Of a DNA stretch of 49,702 nt, positions 44,087 to 49,702 are shown piece after piece (the stretch's first letter is position 1; each line of letters begins with the position of its first letter). The notes beneath the pieces are model-generated. The model saw only the letters and a list, made by a program, of their open reading frames with translations. It had not been told where the DNA came from and did not search any database. The translations under genes and the position numbers were made by a program. Source of the DNA: an uncultured Pelagibacteraceae bacterium. Lineage in GTDB: Bacteria > Pseudomonadota > Alphaproteobacteria > Pelagibacterales > Pelagibacteraceae. The stretch is taken from assembly GCA_902541745.1 (NCBI GenBank), contig CACBRW010000001.1, positions 68,134-117,835 of the forward strand, written 5' to 3'.

Positions 44087-45189
44087 TAATTTACTCCTTT
44101 CACATAATTTTTCTTATAAAATGGTAATGCGCAAACATTTGCTGGATGTCTTTTCCCTCTTACCTCAAGCAAAATTTTAGTATTAATCTTTGAAAACTCT
44201 TTATCAACATAACCCATCGCTATAGGACCGTTTACACTTGGTCCAAAAGTTCCACTAGTTATCTCACCAATTTGTTTATCTGTATCATTAAATATTTTAG
44301 TTTTTTCTCTTGCAATAAGTCTACCTTCAGGCTTAATCCCTACTCTTATTTGGCTTGCTCCATCTTGCATTTGGTTCATAATTTTTTTCGATCCAATAAA
44401 ACCCCCATTTGATAATCTAGATTTTGAGATTGCCCATTTTAGGTTTGCCTCAACTGGTGTTTTATTAATATCTAATTCGTGACCATATAAACATAATCCA
44501 GCTTCTAATCTCAAGGTATCTCTTGCCCCAAGTCCTATAAGTTGTGCTCCCTTTTCTATTAAATTTTCAACAAATTTTTCAGCTTTATCGTTAGAAATTG
44601 AAATTTCAAATCCATCTTCCCCTGTATAACCTGATCTTGTGACAAATAATTTTTGATTATCAGAATCAAACCAATTTCCTGTCATAAAATTTAGTTGATC
44701 AACCCCATTTATAATTGAGTTTAAAATTTCAACAGATTTAGGTCCTTGAATTGCTATTAAAGATCTATTGTTATCTAAATTCATTTTAAATTTTGAACCT
44801 AGTAAATTGGATAAAATATCATAATCTTTATCTTTGCATGCAGCATTTAAGATGATTAAATATCCCTCCTCTATTTTTGTGATAATTAAATCATCATAAA
44901 TTCCAGCATCTTCATTCATTAAAAAACTATACTTAGAGCAGTTTTGTTTTAGATTTTTTAAATCTAATGGAAAAATCTTTTCTAATTCTTCTGTTAAACT
45001 TTCATCACCGTATATAAATAATTGACCCATATGAGATACATCAAATATTCCAGAATTCGATCTTGTGAATTTATGTTCTTCAATAATACCTTTGCTATAC
45101 TGAATAGGCATTTCATAACCAGCGAATTCAACAAACTTAGCGTTGTTACTTTGATGAAGTTTATTTAGCGATGTTTTTTTTATTTCCAT
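44086..45189 (-). CDS. gcvT: Aminomethyltransferase, glycine cleavage T protein
   Basis: Transfers the C1 unit from aminomethyl-lipoyl GcvH to tetrahydrofolate and releases ammonia. GcvT elements: [18 protein letters not shown] (22-39), [26 protein letters not shown], and [15 protein letters not shown]. Length 367 is normal. The ATG at 45189 is preceded by an AGAAGAG stretch 5-11 bases upstream that may act as the ribosome-binding site, which lies just after the riboswitch. Confidence 0.97.
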   Translation of the reverse strand: MEIKKTSLNKLHQSNNAKFVEFAGYEMPIQYSKGIIEEHKFTRSNSGIFDVSHMGQLFIYGDESLTEELEKIFPLDLKNLKQNCSKYSFLMNEDAGIYDDLIITKIEEGYLIILNAACKDKDYDILSNLLGSKFKMNLDNNRSLIAIQGPKSVEILNSIINGVDQLNFMTGNWFDSDNQKLFVTRSGYTGEDGFEISISNDKAEKFVENLIEKGAQLIGLGARDTLRLEAGLCLYGHELDINKTPVEANLKWAISKSRLSNGGFIGSKKIMNQMQDGASQIRVGIKPEGRLIAREKTKIFNDTDKQIGEITSGTFGPSVNGPIAMGYVDKEFSKINTKILLEVRGKRHPANVCALPFYKKNYVKGVN

Positions 45190-45204
45190 ATTAACTCTTC
45201 TGTG

Positions 45205-45342
45205 CCCCCTCTGTCTTGGTGCCTGAGAGATTTGCTCCTTCGGCGAGAATAATTCTCTTTCCAGAGTTAATATGTACGGTCCTTTTGCCTGAGAGTTTCC
45301 GGGGTGGTTGCTCCTTCGGCGCTACAAAAGTAGTCTCTCCCG
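45205..45342 (-). promoter_or_regulatory. Tandem glycine riboswitch upstream of gcvT
   Basis: Two glycine aptamers in series on the minus strand. Each has the conserved GCCGAAGGAGC-type core (45310-45321 and 45234-45245) and the CTCTCAGGCA core (45286-45295 and 45220-45229). The upstream aptamer begins with CGGGAGAGAC at about 45342. The downstream one ends near 45205, 16 bases from the gcvT ATG. By the known family, glycine binding turns on the glycine cleavage genes. No separate intrinsic terminator is seen between aptamer 2 and the start codon, so control may be at translation initiation; that is inference. Confidence 0.95.
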
Positions 45343-45350
45343 TAAATAAA

Positions 45351-45380
45351 TTTATAGCATATTTAAAATGTTTATGTGAA
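45351..45380 (-). promoter_or_regulatory. Predicted sigma70 promoter of the glycine riboswitch-gcv unit
   Basis: On the minus strand TTCACA (45375-45380) is followed by an 18-base spacer and TATAAA (45351-45356), preceded by TGC as an extended -10. Initiation would be near 45344, just before the aptamer. It lies in the 40 bases after the EamA stop codon. Both hexamers match consensus at five of six bases. Confidence 0.6.
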
Positions 45381-45382
45381 AT

Positions 45383-46255
45383 TTATTTTGCTACCTTTTT
45401 GACAAGTAATGGAGATAAAAACTGTATAACCACTGCTGTTATAACTACCGCTCCACCAAAAAGCACTGTAAGTGGCGGGTTTTCGTTTGCAAACATCCAT
45501 GCCCATAAAGGTCCTAAAACAGCTTCAGTTAACATAATTATTCCAACAAATGCTGAGGGAGTTGATCTTGCTCCAATTGTTATAAGTATAAAACCAAGTC
45601 CAACTTGAAAAAATCCTGCAATAAAACCTAAAAAAATGTCATTTGTTGAAACCAAAATACTCGGTGACATAAACAAACCTATTAACGTTGCAAAAATTCC
45701 AGCAACTAGTTGTAGAGGTATCATATCGACGTTTGGGTATTTTCTGACAATTAAAATTAAGATCGCAAACGATATTGGCATAATGAATGCAACTAAGTTT
45801 CCAGTCATTTGACCTGGTGTTAGTGAACTTCCTAACATTAGGATGATACCAACTACTGCTGTAATAATACAAGTTAATGTAATTTTTGAAATTCTTTCTT
45901 TTAAAAATACATAACCAAAAATTGCTAAAAACAAAGCTTGGGTTTGTATTATAAAATTAGCATTAGCTACTGTTGTTTCATACATAGCAAATACATAGCT
46001 AGCAAATCCAATGGATAAAATTATACCTCCAAATAAACCTGGAATTCCAGATTTATAAAGAGCACTGAAAATTTTTTCTTTGTAAGTAAAGATTAAAAAA
46101 ATTGTAATTACTCCAATAAAAAAAAGTGATCTCCAAAATAATATTTGCCAAAGTGTAGATCCATCAAAAGACTTTACAATTAAACCTCCAAAACTTAATG
46201 CACAAGCTCCTAAAAAAACTAAAAAAGGACCTGGTATTTTTGATAAAAAATTCAT
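45383..46255 (-). CDS. EamA/DMT-family transporter in the 5-oxoprolinase unit
   Basis: Inner-membrane protein of 290 residues with ten hydrophobic segments and two EamA repeats, the ends of which are FLAIFGYVFLKERISK (about 108-123) and LTEAVLGPLWAWMFANENPP. It overlaps pxpC by 1 base and is the last gene of pxpB-pxpC-EamA. It may carry 5-oxoproline or a related amino acid in or out. It is different in sequence from the two other EamA proteins in the window. Confidence 0.86.
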   Translation of the reverse strand: MNFLSKIPGPFLVFLGACALSFGGLIVKSFDGSTLWQILFWRSLFFIGVITIFLIFTYKEKIFSALYKSGIPGLFGGIILSIGFASYVFAMYETTVANANFIIQTQALFLAIFGYVFLKERISKITLTCIITAVVGIILMLGSSLTPGQMTGNLVAFIMPISFAILILIVRKYPNVDMIPLQLVAGIFATLIGLFMSPSILVSTNDIFLGFIAGFFQVGLGFILITIGARSTPSAFVGIIMLTEAVLGPLWAWMFANENPPLTVLFGGAVVITAVVIQFLSPLLVKKVAK

Positions 46256-47199
46256 TAAATTTGTGATAGTAAATTTTGAGTTTCCATTTCATATAACTTA
46301 AATAAAGTCTCTGCATCAGATAAATTAATCTCTTTAAATTTTACTTTTGAACCAGGAGACATTTGTACTAAGCGGTCATAATCGACACTAGCCACAACTC
46401 CAATTTTTGGATAACCACCAATAGTACCATGATCTGAAAGCATTATAATTGGATTTCCGTCCGCTGGTACTTGTATCACACCTTTAATCAAACCCTCTGA
46501 TTTTATGTTGGTATTCACAATATTATCAATTTTAGGTCCCTCTAGTCTCATACCCATTCTGTCTGTAAGTTTCGATACTGTGAATTCCTTTTCATAAAAT
46601 ATTTTTTTACCTTCTTCGGAAAAATAATCAAAATTAGTGCCTTTGATCACTCTTATGTTTTCTATTTTAGTATTAATGTAATTAGTTTTTTTAATATCCT
46701 TATTTGAATTTATTTTTTTTAAATTAATTCTTTGCCCTACATCTAATTTTTTTCCATCATTAGATCCGATACTTGCTTTTGTATTTATAGAACAACTATT
46801 CCATTGAAATTTTAAATCGAACTCTCCACCTAACGCTAAATATCCATAAACTGATTTATTTGTAGATATGATATTTATCTCATCTCCATTTTCAATTTGA
46901 TAACTTTCGTAACATTTGCCCTCAATTTCAGTATCTTTTTTTTTAATTGAAAAAATTACATCTCCAGTGATAGCAAAATTAATTTTTTCTCCCGAATACT
47001 TTATTTGAGGACCTTGATATGCAAACTCTATGACTGCAGAGTCTAAATGATTACTAACAAGTTTATTAGCTATAAGATAATTTCTATTATCCATAGCACC
47101 ACTAAATGGGATACCAATATGATAAAGATGATCCCTGCCTTTATCTTGAAAGGTAGTATTAATTCCTGGTCTGATTATATCTAAATAATTAATACTCAT
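46255..47199 (-). CDS. pxpC: 5-oxoprolinase subunit PxpC (biotin-dependent carboxylase/KipA family)
   Basis: One of three subunits of the ATP-dependent prokaryotic 5-oxoprolinase, converting pyroglutamate to glutamate. KipA-family landmarks: RPGINTTFQDKGRDH (11-25), GIPFSGAMDNRNYLIANKLV, and PADGNPIIMLSDHGTIGGYPKIG. Length 314 is normal. It overlaps pxpB by 11 bases and the EamA gene by 1 base. The assignment as PxpC rather than a urea carboxylase or allophanate hydrolase part rests on the neighbours PxpB and PxpA. Confidence 0.92.
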   Translation of the reverse strand: MSINYLDIIRPGINTTFQDKGRDHLYHIGIPFSGAMDNRNYLIANKLVSNHLDSAVIEFAYQGPQIKYSGEKINFAITGDVIFSIKKKDTEIEGKCYESYQIENGDEINIISTNKSVYGYLALGGEFDLKFQWNSCSINTKASIGSNDGKKLDVGQRINLKKINSNKDIKKTNYINTKIENIRVIKGTNFDYFSEEGKKIFYEKEFTVSKLTDRMGMRLEGPKIDNIVNTNIKSEGLIKGVIQVPADGNPIIMLSDHGTIGGYPKIGVVASVDYDRLVQMSPGSKVKFKEINLSDAETLFKLYEMETQNLLSQI

Positions 47200-47866
47200 T
47201 ATAATTTTTATACTGATCTAAAGTAATTTCCTTGAAAATTACTGTATCTCCTGGGTTAATTAAATTTGGTTTATCCTCCTTTGAACTATCAAAGATATCC
47301 AAAGGAGTATTTCCTAAAATATTCCATCCACCTGGACTTTCAAATGTATAAATATTTGCAAATTGTTCAGTTAATGCAACAGATCCCTTGGGCACTTTTA
47401 CTCTTGGGGTTTCTAAACGTTGAGCTCGCATATTCTCATCTAAGTCTCCAAGAAAAGGCATACCAGCAATAAAACCTGTCATATAACAGAAATATTCTTT
47501 ATTTAAAAACTTCTCTAAAATTTTTTCTCTAGTTAATTTTAATATTTCTTCCAATCTTTTAATGTCCATTGAGAATTTTTCATCACAGCAAACTGGTATT
47601 TCTAATTTTTTAGAATTTATTTTTTGAGAGTCCTCAAGATCAATATTTTCTAAATAATTTTTAACTTGTTTAAAACTTGTTTTATTTAGATCGAAAGAGA
47701 TAATTAATTTATTATATGAAGGGGTTAAATTATTAATTCCTTCAATATTATTTTTTTTAATAGTCTTAAAATATTTTATTACTTTTGAATTAATTGTTTT
47801 ATTTACTTCACTACCAAAATCACAGTATACAGCTGCGTCACCAAGATTTGATATATTTTTTATCAT
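47189..47866 (-). CDS. pxpB: 5-oxoprolinase subunit PxpB (KipI family)
   Basis: Partner of PxpC. The 225-residue protein has the family core: NLGDAAVYCDFG near the start, a middle EIPVCCDEKFSMDI segment (usually VCYGGEFGPDL), and the signature YMTGFIAGMPFLGDLD, then TPRVKVPKGSVALTEQFANIY and ESPGGWNILGNTPL. Its start is divergent from pxpA across 27 bases. Confidence 0.92.
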   Translation of the reverse strand: MIKNISNLGDAAVYCDFGSEVNKTINSKVIKYFKTIKKNNIEGINNLTPSYNKLIISFDLNKTSFKQVKNYLENIDLEDSQKINSKKLEIPVCCDEKFSMDIKRLEEILKLTREKILEKFLNKEYFCYMTGFIAGMPFLGDLDENMRAQRLETPRVKVPKGSVALTEQFANIYTFESPGGWNILGNTPLDIFDSSKEDKPNLINPGDTVIFKEITLDQYKNYNEY

Positions 47867-47893
47867 GCCATGTTATACTCAACATTATAAGCT
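47867..47893. promoter_or_regulatory. Short divergent control region between pxpB and pxpA
   Basis: Only 27 bases separate the two start codons. It contains TATACT and TATAAG on the plus strand close to the pxpA ATG and no purine-rich ribosome site, so pxpA may have a very short leader, or its promoter lies inside pxpB. No operator repeat is clear. Confidence 0.3.
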
Positions 47894-48673
47894 ATGGAAA
47901 TTAATATAAATTGTGATTTAGGGGAAAAATCAAAATATCATTCAAATAAGAATGATCCAAATTTACTTAAAATAGTTAATTCAGCTAATGTAGCATGCGG
48001 TTACCATGCAGGTGATGATGATTCTATGAAACAAGTAGTTCAAATTTCAAAAAAAAATGGTGTTAGTATTGGAGCACATCCATCATTTAAAGATCCAGAA
48101 AATTTTGGGAGAAAAAGAATGAATCTTCCATCAAACGAGGTGAGGCAATTAATAATTGATCAATATGAAATTCTTCAAAAGATTGCTCAAGATCATGGAG
48201 AAAATGTTACTCATATTAAACCGCACGGTGCTTTAAATAATATGGCTTGTGAAGATATTGATTTAGCAACTACTTTAGCAAAAACGATAAATGAGATTAG
48301 TAAAGATTTAATTTATTTGGTTCCTACAGGATCTAAAATGGAACAAGCAGCAAAAAAAATGAATATGCGTATAGCTTGTGAGATTTTTGCAGATAGAAAT
48401 TATGAGGATGATGGCAATTTGGTTTCTAGAAAAAAACCACATGCTCTTATCACTGATCCAGAAGAGGCCAAAAAACATGTGCTAAATATGGTTAAAAATC
48501 AGTCGCTTAATTGTCACAGTGGAAAGCAGATACCTTGTGAAATTGACTCTGTGTGTATACATGGAGATAACGAGAGTTCGTTATCTACAGCAAAATCAAT
48601 AAGAGAAAACCTGTTAGAAAATGGATTACAATTAAAACCTTTAAATAAAATGGAGAAATTTATAAATGATTAA
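47894..48673 (+). CDS. pxpA: 5-oxoprolinase subunit PxpA (LamB/YcsF family)
   Basis: Third subunit of the 5-oxoprolinase. It opens with the family signature INCDLGEKSKYHSN, followed by NVACGYHAGDDDSM and GAHPSFKDPENFGRKRM, and later IKPHGALNNMA and AEFADR-like IFADRNYEDDGNLVSR. Length 259 is normal. It is divergent from pxpB-pxpC-EamA, unlike the more usual co-directional pxpABC. The stop overlaps the TPR gene by 8 bases. Confidence 0.95.
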   Translation: MEININCDLGEKSKYHSNKNDPNLLKIVNSANVACGYHAGDDDSMKQVVQISKKNGVSIGAHPSFKDPENFGRKRMNLPSNEVRQLIIDQYEILQKIAQDHGENVTHIKPHGALNNMACEDIDLATTLAKTINEISKDLIYLVPTGSKMEQAAKKMNMRIACEIFADRNYEDDGNLVSRKKPHALITDPEEAKKHVLNMVKNQSLNCHSGKQIPCEIDSVCIHGDNESSLSTAKSIRENLLENGLQLKPLNKMEKFIND

Positions 48674-49151
48674 AAAAATATTTATAATTTTTATTTTAAC
48701 ATTATTTACAACAAGTTCTTTTTCTGCAGGATCAGACTCCACTTCTTCAAAAGTAAAATCAAATTATGATAAAGCAGTAGAGTCAATTAAGTTTGCAAAA
48801 AAATATGAGTCAAAAGGTAAACTTGAAAAGGCAAAAAAAAGATATGCTAAAGCTCAAAAACTACTTTTGAAATCAAACTCAGAAAAACCTAACAAAGCTG
48901 ATACTTTAAATTATTTAGGTTTCACTACCCGAAAACTTGGTGATTACAAAAACGGCGAAAAATATTATCTACAAGGTCTGGAAATTGAACCTAATCATAT
49001 AGGTATAAACGAATATTTGGGTGAACTGTATGTTGTAACAAACAGATTAAATTTAGCAAAAGAAAGATTAAAAATATTAGAAAACTGTAACTGTAAAGAA
49101 TATACTCAGTTAAAAGAAGTTATTGCAGGTACTAAAAAATCTAAATATTAA
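48666..49151 (+). CDS. Secreted TPR-repeat protein
   Basis: A 161-residue protein with a signal peptide (KKIFIIFILTLFTTSSFSA, cleavage near 21) and a lysine-rich helical region with repeats. TPR-like helices fall at about 34-55 and 74-128, for example ADTLNYLGFTTRKLGDYKNG and GLEIEPNHIGINEYLGELYV. A cysteine pair (NCNCKE) near 145 is notable. Function is unknown; a scaffold role in the periplasm is plausible. It overlaps pxpA by 8 bases and may be translated through coupling. Confidence 0.8.
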   Translation: MIKKIFIIFILTLFTTSSFSAGSDSTSSKVKSNYDKAVESIKFAKKYESKGKLEKAKKRYAKAQKLLLKSNSEKPNKADTLNYLGFTTRKLGDYKNGEKYYLQGLEIEPNHIGINEYLGELYVVTNRLNLAKERLKILENCNCKEYTQLKEVIAGTKKSKY

Positions 49152-49175
49152 TTTAAATACAAAATATAAAAAATA

Positions 49176-49198
49176 AGCTGGTGTTAAAATCACCAGCT
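49176..49198. terminator. Perfect 8-bp hairpin after the TPR gene
   Basis: AGCTGGTG (49176-49183), a 7-base loop and CACCAGCT (49191-49198). The plus-strand side lacks a U-tract (it continues GAAAAATAG), whereas the minus-strand transcript would run into a T-rich stretch. It is therefore not a classic rightward terminator. It may be a pause or 3'-end processing hairpin, or act leftward. It is the only strong isolated hairpin seen outside the riboswitch. Confidence 0.5.
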
Positions 49199-49251
49199 GA
49201 AAAATAGTATTTATTGAAAAATTCATAAATTGAAATAATATTAACACATCT

Positions 49252-49702
49252 TGATTGAAGAACTCATAATTTTAACCAATATAATTTTTATAACAATTAT
49301 ATTAACAGCAGATAATGCTCTGATTGTTGGATCTATTGCTTCAAATTTTGTTCCAAAAAATAGAAAACAAATAATTCTTTGGGGTGTAATTGGAGCTTTT
49401 GTTTTTAAAATCTTTTTTGCAATTTTTGCAACTTTTTTATTTGAATTTTATTTTATAAAAATTTTAGGTGGTTTATTATTAATTTGGATTGTAAATGATT
49501 TAAGGAAAGATTTACTAGAGATTAAAAAAGTAAAACCCACTACTAAAAAGGGGAAAGAGCCTTCATACATTAGTAGTATAGGAAAAGTTTTATTTGCAGA
49601 TATCATGATCAGTTTTGATAATGTTATTGGTGTGGTTGCAGCAGCAAAAGGATATTTTGGATTTATGATATTTGGATTGATGTTATCAGTTGTTTTAACT
49701 GG
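49252..49702 (+). CDS. TerC-family membrane protein, N-terminal part (cut by window end)
   Basis: An open frame runs from TTG at 49252 to the last base with no stop; 150 residues are visible. The sequence has TerC/YjbE features: TADNALIVGSIASNF near 18-32 and the second-half FADIMISFDNVIGVVAAAKG, the two aspartate-bearing helices of the family. In-frame stop TAA at 49243 limits extension upstream, so TTG 49252 is the most likely start; there is no in-frame ATG before the D-N-A motif. TerC proteins are linked to manganese or other metal handling and membrane protein insertion. Confidence 0.85.

Noticed and set aside
45216..45608. Plus-strand 130-residue open frame across the riboswitch and the end of EamA
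   Set aside because: It covers conserved riboswitch structure and the coding region of a clear membrane protein on the other strand; its sequence has no family character.
1..49702. CRISPR arrays, transposons, prophage genes, tRNA or rRNA genes
   Set aside because: No repeat-spacer pattern, transposase, integrase or cloverleaf was seen; nearly every base is in a recognised gene.

Overview
The window is extremely AT-rich and gene-dense. It has almost no intergenic space, many 1-11 bp gene overlaps, lysine- and asparagine-rich proteins and abbreviated operons. With the alphaproteobacterial order lptD-surA-pdxA-rsmA facing fabD-fabG-acpP-gmk, a glycine riboswitch on gcvTHP, and many small DMT/EamA transporters, this points to a streamlined marine alphaproteobacterium of the SAR11 (Pelagibacterales) type. 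That placement is an inference from gene content; there is no rRNA in the window. No tRNA, rRNA, insertion sequence, prophage or CRISPR array is visible. No stretch over 300 bases lacks a gene; the longest gap (about 190 bases, near 45.2-45.4 kb) holds the riboswitch and its promoter.

Layout. (1) 1-15.6 kb is core: outer-membrane assembly (lptD end, surA), a divergent pdxA, rsmA, gmk and fatty-acid synthesis (acpP, fabG, fabD), ribosomal proteins S6/S18/L9, dnaB, an RND/MMPL exporter, cvpA, purF, an HD-domain protein and glutathione synthesis (gshA, gshB). (2) 15.6-21.9 kb is accessory: EamA and MFS transporters, a MOSC protein, then a PhyH dioxygenase, two Gfo/Idh oxidoreductases and two small unknown proteins in one run. 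(3) 21.9-25.2 kb, minus strand: EamA transporter, creatinase and arginine:glycine-type amidinotransferase, a compact guanidino-compound cassette. (4) 25.2-33.3 kb: molybdenum cofactor genes (mobA, moeA) divergent from a formate dehydrogenase operon (SufU-like scaffold, HPP membrane protein, fdhD, fdsB with fused NuoE-like domain, fdsA). (5) 33.3-40.8 kb: selO, a FOXRED1/sarcosine-oxidase-like flavoprotein, tspO, and a lipid-modification set (SDR, DUF3833 lipoprotein, CFA-type methyltransferase, DUF1365, flavin amine oxidase). (6) 40.8-45.4 kb: gcvP, gcvH, gcvT behind a tandem glycine riboswitch. (7) 45.4-49.7 kb: 5-oxoprolinase (pxpB, pxpC, divergent pxpA) with an EamA transporter, a TPR protein, and the start of a TerC-family gene cut by the window edge.

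How it may fit together (inference). Several segments converge on glycine and one-carbon flow. Creatinase would make sarcosine and urea from creatine, and the amidinotransferase could exchange glycine and guanidinoacetate. A sarcosine-oxidase-like flavoprotein could give glycine plus a C1 unit, gcvTHP oxidises glycine under riboswitch control, and NAD-linked formate dehydrogenase burns the C1 unit. PxpABC recovers glutamate from 5-oxoproline. The creatinase-amidinotransferase cassette is the most interesting candidate for an under-described system here.
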